In this document: positions 20,575 to 29,367 of the stretch, one piece after another
How the letters are laid out: the number at the start of each line of letters is the position of its first letter
Position numbering within the stretch: position 1 is the stretch's first letter
DNA from: Sandaracinus sp.
GTDB lineage: Bacteria > Myxococcota_A > Polyangia > Polyangiales > Houyiibacteriaceae
Direction of reading: 5' to 3'
Length of the DNA: 55,508 nucleotides
Assembly (NCBI GenBank): GCA_020633125.1
Contig: JACKEH010000025.1
Span: 1-55,508, forward strand
Notes under the pieces: model-generated
Told to the model about the DNA's origin: nothing
Database searches by the model: none
The model's input: only the letters and a program-made list of their open reading frames with translations
Program-made: the position numbers and the translations under genes

Positions 20575-21639
20575 CTAAAGCGCGTAAGTGCAGCCAACGG
20601 AGAGACCAGGGTCTTCACCCTCGAAGCCGGGCGCGCCTGGGCCTTTGCCTGCCGTCAGCTGGCGAAGCGAGGAGCCAGAGCCTGACGCCTTCCACTGCGC
20701 TGCGTGGAGGCGATCAGCAGCACCGCGTCGGGCGATCGGCTGCCGCTCGCGCGAAGGTCGCGGTCGCGGTCGGCGCCGCTCGTGTCTCCACAGAGGCGCC
20801 GTCCGTCCACGACGACACACTCGGATTCGAGCGAGTCGCGCGCTTTTACCAGATTCAGGCCAGGATGCTTCCCGCGAGCAGCGCGCCACCGCCAGCCAAG
20901 ACGAGCGCGGCCCGCGGTGGACGGCCTGGGCCTCCGGCGTGGGCATTCCGTCGCTCGTTGCCTTTCGGGCGCTGGATGGCCGCCGCCGCACAACGATTCG
21001 ATGCGTGACTTCGATGGGCGCTCGCTTCAATGGCGCGGAAGTTCTCGAGGCCTTCGATCGCGCCTTGCCACACCGAGCGTTCGCGTTCGTGTCTCCACAG
21101 AGGCGCCGTCCGTCCACGACGACACACTCGGATTCGAGCGAGTCGCGGGCGCCTTTGGCCAGGATCGCGCTCGTGATGCCTCCCGCGAGCAGCGCGCCAC
21201 CCGCCGCCAAGACGAGCGGCCCGGCGAGGGACGGCCCGGGCTCCTCCGGCGTGGGCGTGGGCTCCGGTTCGCGTTCGTTGCCTTCGGGCACCTGCTGCAT
21301 GGCTTCGAGCCGTGCGACGCGCCGCCGCAACGATTCGATGCGTGACTCGATGCGGGCGCGCTCGGCTTCGTCGGCGTGCGGGAGATAGCCCTCGAGGCTC
21401 TCGATCGCGCCTTGCCATTGGCCCGAGCGTTCTTGCGCGTTCGCGATGTTGAAGAGCAGCAGCGGGCGCTCCGAGAGCCGGTAGGCCTCTTCGAACGCGG
21501 CGAGCGCTTCTTCGTAGCGGCCTTGCGAGTAGAGGTCGTCACCGACGAGGTAGAGCTCGCGCGCGCGCTCGTCCGACGCGCTCGGCTGGGCGAAGACGGG
21601 GGAGGCGACGAGGAGAAGGAAGACCGCGAGGACGCGCAT
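20575..21639 (-). CDS. Secreted TPR-repeat protein, C-terminal half duplicated and garbled
   Basis: The ATG at 21639 starts a clear signal peptide (MRVLAVFLLLVASPVFAQ). TPR units follow (LYLVGDDLYSQGRYEEALAA, LLLFNIANAQERSGQWQG), a coiled segment IESRIESLRRRVARLEAM, an EPTPTPEEPGP linker and one transmembrane helix GPLVLAAGGALLAGGI. Up to about 21090 the frame is clean. From there to 20780 the same region occurs again as a noisy copy, so the last third of the open frame is not a believable protein. The true C-terminus must be in the noisy copy (20575-20780). In architecture it is like the TPR/helix protein at 29.4-30.1 kb. Confidence 0.7.
   Translation of the reverse strand: MRVLAVFLLLVASPVFAQPSASDERARELYLVGDDLYSQGRYEEALAAFEEAYRLSERPLLLFNIANAQERSGQWQGAIESLEGYLPHADEAERARIESRIESLRRRVARLEAMQQVPEGNEREPEPTPTPEEPGPSLAGPLVLAAGGALLAGGITSAILAKGARDSLESECVVVDGRRLCGDTNANARCGKARSKASRTSAPLKRAPIEVTHRIVVRRRPSSARKATSDGMPTPEAQAVHRGPRSSWLAVARCSREASWPESGKSARLARIRVCRRGRTAPLWRHERRRPRPRPSRERQPIARRGAADRLHAAQWKASGSGSSLRQLTAGKGPGAPGFEGEDPGLSVGCTYAL
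20780..21445. repeat. Imperfect direct repeat, noisy copy next to clean copy
   Basis: The noisy copy is about 20780-21086 and the clean copy about 21087-21445. The first 61 bp (20780-20840 and 21087-21147) are identical; after that the left copy carries many small deletions and changes relative to the right. The two copies abut with no spacer and are inside one gene. This is the pattern expected when a raw read end is joined to a polished contig without collapsing the overlap. Confidence 0.85.
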
Positions 21640-21899
21640 CGCGGCAAGGATCGGTCGGTCCGAGGCCCCGGGGCAAGTGCGCGGTCGGTGACGTCGGTCG
21701 AATGCCGGAGGCGGTCGGAGGACCTCGTGTCGCAGTAGGGGCCCGATGCAAACGAGCGCGATCGGTCGTGTCCACAATCCATCGTTGGGGACGGGGTTTT
21801 CGCGAGCGGCCACTTTCTTCGTGAGATCGCCGGACCGAAGGGCGAAGGAGGTTGGCGGCGCTCGCGCGTCGAGGGAACATCACCCAAACGGGGGGCGCG

Positions 21900-24509
21900 A
21901 TGAAGGCTTGGCTCTGGTTGGCTTTGCTGACGGTGGGGGCGTGCGGCAATTCGCCGGCGGGAAGCGAGGACGGCTCGATGCCGGGGTTCGACGGGTCGGC
22001 CACGATCTGTCGAAATGGCTCGGAGTGCTCCGACGGCCTCTTCTGCAACGGTGAGGAGCTCTGCCTCCCGACCGCGGACGGCGCGGACGCGCGTGGGTGC
22101 GTCTCGGGCACGATGGCGTGTCTCGAGGGGCAGGCCTGCGACGAGGCCTCCGACCGCTGCGTGACCGCATGCGACGCCGAAGGGGACGCGGACGGCGACG
22201 GGGTGCGCGCGATGGAGTGCGGCGGCACCGACTGCGACGACTCCGACCCTGCGCGAGCGCCCGGGAACCGCGAGATCTGCGATCCCGACGACGTGGACGA
22301 GGACTGCGACGCGACGACCTTCGGCATTCGCGACCAGGACGGAGACGACGAGCCCGACGCCGCGTGCTGCAACACCGCCCCGAGCGGCGACGTGCTCTGT
22401 GGCACCGACTGCGACGACACCCGCGCGGGCGTGAACCGAACCGCCACCGAGACGTGCAACGGTCGCGACGACGATTGCGACGGATCGGTCGACGAAGGCG
22501 TGCTCGCCACGCTCTACCGCGACGTGGACGGGGACACCTTCGGCGACTCCTCGGCGGTGATGATGGGGTGCCCGGGGCTGGTCGAGGGCTACGTGCTCGA
22601 GGGCGGCGATTGCAACGACGAGCTCGGCTCGATCAACCCCGCTGCCGCAGACACCTGCGACCCCGACGAGCTCGACGAAGACTGCTCGGGCACGCCGAAC
22701 GATCCTCCCGGTGGGTGCGACTGCACCGCCGGCGAGACGCGCCGCTGCGTCGCGTTGGGCATCTGTGCGGCAGGCACCGAGAGCTGTTCGGAGGGCGTCT
22801 TCTCCGGCTGCTCGATCGCGCCCGAGGCCTTCGAGACCTGCGACGGAGAGGACGACGACTGCAACGGCGTCGTCGACGACGGCTTGCGGCGCACGTGTTG
22901 GGTGGACCGCGACGACGACGGCTTCGCCGCCATGGGAGCCTCCTCGGAGGAGCTCTGCGCGACGCCGGGAGGCGGATGTCCGACGGGTCATACACCGCGC
23001 GACCCGAGCGTGACCGCGGACTGCGACGACTCCCCCACGGGCGGTGGCCGCTACCCGAGCAACACCGAGAGCTGCAACCTGATCGACGACGACTGCGACG
23101 GCACCACGGACGAGGGCCTCACCGTCGGATGCTACGTCGACGAGGACAACGACACGTACGCGGCCATGGGTGCGACCTTGCAGCCGCAGTGCCCGAACGC
23201 GGCGCGTACCAGCGTGGGTTTCTGCCCGATCGGGTTCACCAACCGCGCACCGGTCAGCACGGCCACCCGCGACTGCAACGACACGCCGGGCACCGGCTTC
23301 GACGTGCGCCCTGGCGCGCCCGAGCTCTGCGACTCGATCGACAACGACTGCAACGGCATGATCGACGACGGCGCGCGGGTGCTCTGCTACGCGGACCCCG
23401 ACGACGACGGCTACTCGGACACCGGCGCGACCTCCTCGATGCTCTGCCGCGACGGGACGCGAGCCGACCGCGGCGATTGCCCTCGCATGTTCACGTTCCG
23501 TGATCCGTCCATGCGCGACTGCATGGAGGGCGACCCGAGCGTGTTCCCCGGCGCGGTCGAGCTCTGCGACGCGATCGACCAGGACTGCGACGGTCGCATC
23601 GACGACGCGATGATGGTCACGTGTTACCCGGACCCCGACAACGACACCTACCCGGCAGCGGGCATCGGGTCGGTGACGCAATGTCCCGACGCGGTTCGAA
23701 GCGCGGTCGGCAACTGTCCGAGCGGCTACACGAACGTCGCGCCCGGCACGGGGGTCGACGATTGCGCGCCGATGGACATCACGCGGCATCCCGCGGTGAC
23801 CGAGACGTGCGACGAGCCGACCTTCGTCGACTCGAACTGCAACCCCAGCGACGAGGGCTCGCAGACCTGCTGGCGCGACGCGGACGACGACGGGTACGCG
23901 GCGCTCTCGGCGTCGACCATCACCGCGTGCACGGTGACCTCGCGCAACGACGCGACCCACCTCGGCTGCCCGATGGGCTACACCGGGCGAAATCCGAGCT
24001 CGGACGCCGCCGCCGATTGCGCGGACGGAGACGCGACGCGCCGACAGATCGTGCGTTGCTACCGCGACGTGGATCGGGACGGTTACCGCGCGAGCACGAG
24101 CACGGCCACGGCCCAATGCGTGACCGCCGGCCAGGGCTACGGCAACTGCCCGACGGGTTGGACGGCCCGAACCTCGCCGGTCGATTGCTGTGACTCCGAC
24201 AACCGCGCGCGGCCGGGGCAGACCACGTACTACTCGACGGCGCGAACCACCTGCGGCGGCTACGACTTCGACTGCAACGGCGGCGAGTCTCGGCGTTACA
24301 CGACGAACTGGGGGTCGCAGCTCTGCGCCGGCACCACGCTCGCGTCGTGCGAGGGCGACGTCACCGCGGGGTGGGAGAGCGCGAGCGATCCGACCTGTGG
24401 GACCTCGGCCGCTTGGGTCGATTGCGCGTTCGTGGACGACCTCGAACCCCCGGGGCCGAGCACGCTCTGCGTCCGGGGCTCGGGAATGCTCACGCAGGCG
24501 TGTCGCTGA
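21900..24509 (+). CDS. Large lipoprotein with MopE-type metal-binding repeats
   Basis: 869 residues. The signal peptide ends in a lipobox (LLTVGAC), so the protein is probably an outer-surface lipoprotein. Most of the sequence is a series of units of about 65-80 residues with the MopE metal-binding core: NGRDDDCDGSVDEG, EDDDCNGVVDDG, IDDDCDGTTDEG, IDNDCNGMIDDG and IDQDCDGRIDDA. Between them are ribbons such as CYVDEDNDTYAAMGA and NCPSGYTN. The Asp/Asn ladders are typical Ca2+ ligands and the Cys are regularly spaced for disulfides. Function is unknown; such proteins are abundant on myxobacterial surfaces. The ATG at 21900 follows a G-rich stretch. Confidence 0.9.
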   Translation: MKAWLWLALLTVGACGNSPAGSEDGSMPGFDGSATICRNGSECSDGLFCNGEELCLPTADGADARGCVSGTMACLEGQACDEASDRCVTACDAEGDADGDGVRAMECGGTDCDDSDPARAPGNREICDPDDVDEDCDATTFGIRDQDGDDEPDAACCNTAPSGDVLCGTDCDDTRAGVNRTATETCNGRDDDCDGSVDEGVLATLYRDVDGDTFGDSSAVMMGCPGLVEGYVLEGGDCNDELGSINPAAADTCDPDELDEDCSGTPNDPPGGCDCTAGETRRCVALGICAAGTESCSEGVFSGCSIAPEAFETCDGEDDDCNGVVDDGLRRTCWVDRDDDGFAAMGASSEELCATPGGGCPTGHTPRDPSVTADCDDSPTGGGRYPSNTESCNLIDDDCDGTTDEGLTVGCYVDEDNDTYAAMGATLQPQCPNAARTSVGFCPIGFTNRAPVSTATRDCNDTPGTGFDVRPGAPELCDSIDNDCNGMIDDGARVLCYADPDDDGYSDTGATSSMLCRDGTRADRGDCPRMFTFRDPSMRDCMEGDPSVFPGAVELCDAIDQDCDGRIDDAMMVTCYPDPDNDTYPAAGIGSVTQCPDAVRSAVGNCPSGYTNVAPGTGVDDCAPMDITRHPAVTETCDEPTFVDSNCNPSDEGSQTCWRDADDDGYAALSASTITACTVTSRNDATHLGCPMGYTGRNPSSDAAADCADGDATRRQIVRCYRDVDRDGYRASTSTATAQCVTAGQGYGNCPTGWTARTSPVDCCDSDNRARPGQTTYYSTARTTCGGYDFDCNGGESRRYTTNWGSQLCAGTTLASCEGDVTAGWESASDPTCGTSAAWVDCAFVDDLEPPGPSTLCVRGSGMLTQACR

Positions 24510-24551
24510 GCGGCGGACGTCGTGGGGACGAGCCTGCGTCGGCGTGCGGGG

Positions 24552-25430
24552 TCAGCGCGCGCCGAGCAGGTCGAGCACCTCGCTCAGCCGCTTCGCCTCG
24601 ACGCTGACGCGCGTCGGCATGCCACCGTCGAGCCCGAGAATCCGGATGAGGTCGATGCCGCTGTCGAAGCGCGCGGCGACGGTGACGGTCGTCTCGTCGT
24701 GCACCAGCGAGATCGGCGCGAGCTCCTGTCCCATGAGCAGCAGCGCCGTCTTGTCGTAGGCGTGGTCGCGCACGCGCGCGTCGCAGACCGCGACCATGCC
24801 GCGAATCTCGTAGCGGGCCGAGAGCTTCCGCGCTTCGTTCTCCATGCGCTCGAGCGGGCGCGCGGCCTCGCGAAGTTGCTTGAAGAGCCCGACGTCCGAG
24901 GCGCCGTCCGCGAGGTAGCGAAGCACGAGACCCTTGAGCGCGTCGTCCTTGGGGCGTGCTCGGAGCGCACGATCGAGCACCTCGGCTCGCTCGGTCGGTT
25001 TGCCGAGGCGGGTGTCGATGGCGCGCGCGTCGTCGTCGGCGCCTTCGTAGGGTTCCTCGCCTCCACGCACCCACTTCGCAGCCGAGCAGATGCCGTCGAA
25101 GTCGACGTGGCAGCAGATCGTGTCGACCGTGCCGGCCCACGTCACGCGCTCGGAGGTCACGAGCTCCGGGCAGGCGCCGTGCTCGGCTTTCGTGTGCAGC
25201 ACGAAGCGCGGGTCGTCGGCGTAGTCCGTGTGCCGCTCGTGGTCGTGGTGGTCGATCCACATCGCGAGCCGATTCCCCAGCCCCTGCAGGAAGGGCAGGG
25301 TGGTTCGTTCGAAGCTCGCTCCTCCGGCCGCGGTCGCGAACGCCACGTCCAGCACCACCACCCGACCGGGCAGGTCGGAGGCGCGCGGAAGCTTTCGGGG
25401 CGTGCCGTACGCGATGTAGGGGAAACGCAT
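24552..25430 (-). CDS. DHH-superfamily phosphoesterase-like protein with permuted motif order
   Basis: A 292-residue cytosolic protein. Motif II-like VVVLDVAF is at about 24-31, and the DHH signature MWIDHHDHERH at about 57-67 (D60 H61 H62). The RecJ-type motif I, normally at the N-terminus, is here further on: HVDFDGICSAAKW at 108-120. The C-terminal part (200-290) has AVCDARVRDHAYDKTALLLM and VAARFDSGIDLIRIL, which resembles a DHHA1-type nucleic-acid or substrate-binding domain. The presence of all metal-ligand motifs suggests an active phosphodiesterase on small nucleotides or single-stranded nucleic acid. The gene is transcribed against its neighbours and is probably monocistronic. Confidence 0.75.
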   Translation of the reverse strand: MRFPYIAYGTPRKLPRASDLPGRVVVLDVAFATAAGGASFERTTLPFLQGLGNRLAMWIDHHDHERHTDYADDPRFVLHTKAEHGACPELVTSERVTWAGTVDTICCHVDFDGICSAAKWVRGGEEPYEGADDDARAIDTRLGKPTERAEVLDRALRARPKDDALKGLVLRYLADGASDVGLFKQLREAARPLERMENEARKLSARYEIRGMVAVCDARVRDHAYDKTALLLMGQELAPISLVHDETTVTVAARFDSGIDLIRILGLDGGMPTRVSVEAKRLSEVLDLLGAR

Positions 25431-25520
25431 CGGTCCCAAGCGTGGGCCGAGCCCGCCCGCGCGGCCACGCAAAAGGCGTAAGCCACCCCGGCGGCCTCGG
25501 GACCGTAGATTTGGACGGTG

Positions 25521-27191
25521 ATGCGAACGGCTTGTTGGGTTTGGGCGGTGCTGGGGCTCGCCGCGGCGTGTGGCGACGACGACGTGACGGTCGACGACGC
25601 GGGGGCGCCGGTGGACGCGGGGCTCGACGCCGGCGAGGCCGACGCGGGGCGTGACGCAGGGCCGGGCTTCGACGCTGGGCCTCCCATCACGGGCTGCGAG
25701 CTGCTCGAGGGTGAGCTGCCGCCTTGGCCGACCGAAGGCGATTTCGCGCCGCCGGCCCCCGACGCGTTCGATCCGATCGCAGGTCCCGGCGGGCCGAGCG
25801 TGAGCTTCGAGGAGAGCGCGCTCTTCACCGCGTGCGCGCACCTCGATGGGGGCGAGCGAGACCGCGACCACCACAACACCGTGTTGATGCTCGACGGATA
25901 CGTCTGGCTGCCCTTCGCGCACGAGGGGGGTGTGGGCGGCATTCGTGCCTTCGATCTCTCCTCGCCGTGCGAGCCGACGGTGGTGGGAACGGCGTTCGAC
26001 GACCAGATGCGCGAGACGCACGCGGCGGGCGTGGCTTACGCGAACGACCGGCGGTGGATGGCGGTCACGTCGCTGACCGGGATCCAGTTCTGGGACATCA
26101 CCGACCCCACGGCGATGCGTATGGCGTCCGACCTCACGTTGCCGGACGTGACCTACCCGAACTCCTACCTGCGCGTCGTGATGAGCCTCTTCTGGCAGGC
26201 GCCCTACGTCTACGTCTCGGCGGCGACGCTCGGGGTCTTCGTCGTCGACGCGAGCGATCCGGAGAACCCGGAGCTCGTGGGGCATCACGTGCCGTCGCCG
26301 GCGGTCGAAGCGGGCAACCTTCACGCGCTCGGCACGCGCCTCGTGTTGCTTCCTTCCGAGGGCATTCAGAACCACGTCTTCGACATCTCGAATCCGACCG
26401 AGCTGCGTCCGGTGCCGGGAGGTGCGTTTCTCGTTTCCGACGGCACCACACGCGGTGGGCGCCCGAACGTCGTGACCTCCTACTTCGGCCACGTGCACGG
26501 CACGCAGGCGCTCTACGCGCGCCATCTCTTCGGTGGAGGGCTGGTGATCTTCGACCTCTCCGATTGGACCGCGCCGCAGTTCGTCGGGCAGTGGGTGTCG
26601 ACGCGCGACGGTGCGAACGGCGGCTACGTCTTCGTGCAGAACGAGACCGCGTTCGTCGGGCTCTCGTCGCACGCGGCGATCGTCGACGTCTCGGACCCGA
26701 CCACGCCGACGTTGGTGCAGGAGCTCGAGCTCCAAGGCGACTTCGACACCTTGGTGCCGGTCGGAAACGTCTTGGTCGGCAGCGTCGACGACGATGCGAT
26801 CGAAGACCAAGCGTCGGCGGTGTTCCCGTGGCAGCGCGAGCCCGACACGCGTGGCCCGGCGGTGAACCGAGTGATGCCGGAAGACGGCGCCGACGTGGTG
26901 GCGCTCGGAGCGCGCGTCGGAATCGCGTTCGACGAGCACGTCGAGCTCGAGACGCTTCACCCGGGCTCGTTCTACGTTCGCCCCGTCGACGACGAGGACC
27001 GCCCGCTCGCGCCGCCGTTGACCGGTCACTACTCGGGCCAAGAAGGCCTCTACAACTTCGCGCCCGACGCGCCGCTGCGGCCGGGGACACGCTACGAGGT
27101 CGTCGTTCCGGCCGGTGGCGTGCGGGATTGGTCGGGTAACCCGACGACCACGGCGTTTCGCAGCACCTTCGTCACGGCACGCTGCGAATGA
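25521..27191 (+). CDS. LVIVD-repeat surface lipoprotein with C-terminal Ig-like domain
   Basis: 556 residues. Lipoprotein signal with lipobox LAAAC followed by GDDD, then an Asp/Ala/Gly-rich linker (DAGLDAGEADAGRDAG). Residues 90-420 form repeated beta blades of the LVIVD type, for example GIRAFDLSSP, GIQFWDITDPT, GVFVVDASDPENPELVG, GLVIFDLSDWTAPQFVG and AIVDVSDPTTPTLVQ, which predicts a propeller. Residues 440-550 resemble an SbsA-type Ig-like domain (GARVGIAFDEHVE, GTRYEVVVPAGGVRDWSGNP). It ends ATGA-coupled to the next gene, so the two form an operon. A GTG one codon earlier is the only nearby alternative start. Role unknown; likely surface recognition or scaffold. Confidence 0.85.
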   Translation: MRTACWVWAVLGLAAACGDDDVTVDDAGAPVDAGLDAGEADAGRDAGPGFDAGPPITGCELLEGELPPWPTEGDFAPPAPDAFDPIAGPGGPSVSFEESALFTACAHLDGGERDRDHHNTVLMLDGYVWLPFAHEGGVGGIRAFDLSSPCEPTVVGTAFDDQMRETHAAGVAYANDRRWMAVTSLTGIQFWDITDPTAMRMASDLTLPDVTYPNSYLRVVMSLFWQAPYVYVSAATLGVFVVDASDPENPELVGHHVPSPAVEAGNLHALGTRLVLLPSEGIQNHVFDISNPTELRPVPGGAFLVSDGTTRGGRPNVVTSYFGHVHGTQALYARHLFGGGLVIFDLSDWTAPQFVGQWVSTRDGANGGYVFVQNETAFVGLSSHAAIVDVSDPTTPTLVQELELQGDFDTLVPVGNVLVGSVDDDAIEDQASAVFPWQREPDTRGPAVNRVMPEDGADVVALGARVGIAFDEHVELETLHPGSFYVRPVDDEDRPLAPPLTGHYSGQEGLYNFAPDAPLRPGTRYEVVVPAGGVRDWSGNPTTTAFRSTFVTARCE

Positions 27192-29353
27192 ACGGGGCGC
27201 TTCGAGCGACGTGTGTCGTGCTCGCGCTGGCGCTCGGGTGTGGCGACGACGACGTGCGCTTCGACGCTTCGGTCGACGGCGGCGTGGACGCCAGCCTCGA
27301 CGCCGCTTCGGCCGCCGACGCTCCGCCGGTCGGCGCGCTCGAAGGCCCGACGCTCGTCTTTCACGAAGCCGAAGCGTGTTACCGAACGGGTCTCCCGGCG
27401 GAGTCGTTCACCTTCGTGTGGGGCGACGGAACGCGCGACGAGACCCGCGTCGGCGAGGCCTGCCACGTCTTCGCGTACCCCGGCGCGTTCGTCGTCTCGG
27501 TCGTGGCCGGTCCCCGCGACGCGAGCCTCTCGGTGCAGGTGGTGTGGCGACCTGCGGAACGGCGCCCGAGCGCGTCGTCTCCGATCGCAGCGAGCGAGGC
27601 ACGTGTCTTCGTGGCGGTGGCCGACGACGACGCCGTGGTGGTGATCGATCGCGCGACCCTGTCGCGGGAGCGTCGCCTCGCGACCTGCGACGGTCCGCGC
27701 ACGCTGGCGATCGCGGGCGATGAGCTCGCGGTGGCGTGCCAGCACGAGGGAACGCTCGCGCGCTACGACGTGGCCTCGCTCGAACGCCGTCCCGACGTGT
27801 CGCTCGGCGTGGGAAGTCGCCCTTTCGGCGTCGCCGCGGACCCTCGTCGTGAAGCGCGCTTCGTCGTGACGCTTCAAGACGCGGGAGCGCTGCTGGTGAT
27901 CGAAGACGGCGTCGAGATCGCGCGGCTCGACGGGCTCTTCGACGCACGCGCCGTCGCGCTCAACGGCGAGGGACGCGCGCTCGTGTCGCGGTGGCGCCGA
28001 CCCGCGGACGGCGCACGTCTCTACGAGGTCGACCTCACGAATCCACGTGAACCGCGCCTCCGAGACGAGGTCGTCCTTCCGAGGCAGACGGGCCTCGACA
28101 GCGACACCGACAACAGCGGTGCGCCGAGCTTCCTCGAAGCGTTGAGCTTCTCGCCCGACGGCGTGCGCGCGATGATCGCGGCGTCGAAGGCGAACGACGT
28201 CACGGGGCTCTTTCGCACCGGCACCACGCTGCGGAGCGAGACCACCGTCCGCGGCGTGTTCTCGGAGCTCTACCCGGATGCCGCGGGCACGTACGAGGAG
28301 AGCTACCGCTTCAGCTTCAACGACCTCGACTACGCGAGCGCGATCACGACGACGCCGATCGGCGACCGCGTCTACGTCGCGTTCCTCGGCGGCGAGCAGG
28401 TGCTCGCGCTCGAGCCCTACGGTTTCGGAGTGATGGGCGGGGTCACCGAGGTCGGCTTCTCGCCGCGTGGGCTCCTCGCCGACGACGACGGGCGTCTCTT
28501 CGTCTACGCGGAGCTCTCTCGAGAGGTCCGGGTCTACGACGTGCGCGACCTCGCGACGACGCCGCCGCGCCTGGCGACGGTCGCGTTGGTCGACGACGAG
28601 CCGCTCGCTCCCGAGGTCCTGCGAGGCAAACGGCTCTTCGCGCGTTCGGCCGATCCGCGCATGAGCCGCACGAGCTACGTGAGCTGCGCGAGCTGTCACC
28701 TCGACGCCGAGAGCGACGGCTTGGTCTGGGACTTCACGCAACGCGGCGAGGGGCTTCGGAACACGTCGTCGTTGATCGGGCTCGGCGATCAGACGGGGCC
28801 GTTTCATTGGACCGGCAACTTCGACGAGCTGCAGGACTTCGAAGGCGACATCCGGCTCCACCAAGGCGGCGCGGGCTTCCTCTCCGACGCGGATTGGGCG
28901 GAGCGCGGCGACCCGCTCGGTTTGCCGAAGGCCGGTCGCTCGGAGGAGCTCGACGCGCTCGACGCGTACCTCCGATCGCTTCGTGGAGTGGGCGCCCCGC
29001 CAGCGCCGCTGACCGCGGAAGAACGGAGCGAAGGCGCGCGTGTCTTCGCGCTCGCCGGGTGCACGACGTGCCACTCCGGCGTGACGTTCAGCGACAGCGC
29101 GCTCGGCCTTCGTCACGACGTGGGCACCGCCCGCGAGAGCAGCGGTGGACGCCTCGGAGAGGCGCTCGATGGCTTCGACACACCGACGTTGCGTGGGCTC
29201 TGGCGGACCGCGCCTTACCTGCACGACGGATCGGCGCCGACCCTTCGTGACGTGCTCACGACGCGCAACGAGGGCGACCGCCACGGGCTCACGAGCGCGC
29301 TCTCGGAAGCGGAGCTCGACGCGTTGGTGCGCTACCTGAGCGCGCTGGACTGA
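27188..29353 (+). CDS. Beta-propeller / di-heme cytochrome c peroxidase-like lipoprotein (MauG-like)
   Basis: 721 residues, starting in the ATGA overlap with the upstream gene. The lipobox ALGC is followed by GDDD. There is a PKD-like N-terminal segment (FTFVWGDGTRDETRVGEA), then a YVTN-type propeller (about 130-460). The C-terminal third has two heme c sites: CASCH at 500-504 and CTTCH at 625-629, with the downstream RTAPYLHDGSAPTLRDVL typical of MauG/CcpA proteins. Such proteins reduce peroxide or oxidise protein side chains in the periplasm or at the surface. The fusion of propeller and di-heme domain is known in myxobacteria and related groups. Its partner is likely the LVIVD lipoprotein. 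Confidence 0.88.
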   Translation: MNGALRATCVVLALALGCGDDDVRFDASVDGGVDASLDAASAADAPPVGALEGPTLVFHEAEACYRTGLPAESFTFVWGDGTRDETRVGEACHVFAYPGAFVVSVVAGPRDASLSVQVVWRPAERRPSASSPIAASEARVFVAVADDDAVVVIDRATLSRERRLATCDGPRTLAIAGDELAVACQHEGTLARYDVASLERRPDVSLGVGSRPFGVAADPRREARFVVTLQDAGALLVIEDGVEIARLDGLFDARAVALNGEGRALVSRWRRPADGARLYEVDLTNPREPRLRDEVVLPRQTGLDSDTDNSGAPSFLEALSFSPDGVRAMIAASKANDVTGLFRTGTTLRSETTVRGVFSELYPDAAGTYEESYRFSFNDLDYASAITTTPIGDRVYVAFLGGEQVLALEPYGFGVMGGVTEVGFSPRGLLADDDGRLFVYAELSREVRVYDVRDLATTPPRLATVALVDDEPLAPEVLRGKRLFARSADPRMSRTSYVSCASCHLDAESDGLVWDFTQRGEGLRNTSSLIGLGDQTGPFHWTGNFDELQDFEGDIRLHQGGAGFLSDADWAERGDPLGLPKAGRSEELDALDAYLRSLRGVGAPPAPLTAEERSEGARVFALAGCTTCHSGVTFSDSALGLRHDVGTARESSGGRLGEALDGFDTPTLRGLWRTAPYLHDGSAPTLRDVLTTRNEGDRHGLTSALSEAELDALVRYLSALD

Positions 29354-29367
29354 ACGCGTGTCGGACG

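Larger units (their letters stand above)
5930..21087. other. 15-kb block without intact genes, dense in frameshifts
   Basis: No frame stays coding for more than about 100-150 codons, while both flanks hold long, normal, high-GC genes. Where a protein can be recognised it jumps among the three frames of one strand while keeping its motifs in order: SWIM-ligase at 6.8-7.9 kb, kinase at 18.4-19.3 kb, solute-binding protein at 19.7-20.6 kb. By eye the block is somewhat less GC-rich and has isolated AT-rich words. The right edge coincides with an imperfect repeat (20780-21445). Preserved catalytic motifs with many one-base slips fit uncorrected single-molecule sequence better than slow decay; real pseudogenisation of an island is the alternative. 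Confidence 0.8.

Noticed and set aside
21087..21445. Recent biological tandem duplication within the TPR gene
   Set aside because: Only one copy is degraded, its damage is mostly small deletions, and it merges into the noisy block; an assembly overlap explains this better.
21027..24116. Minus-strand open frame of about 1030 codons opposite the MopE-repeat gene
   Set aside because: It is the antisense of the Asp-rich repeats (Val/Arg/Ala-rich translation), has no signal or domain, and overlaps the real gene completely.
25431..27041. Upstream extension of the DHH frame on the minus strand
   Set aside because: Arg/Val-rich antisense of the LVIVD gene; the DHH protein starts at the ATG at 25430 where the composition changes.
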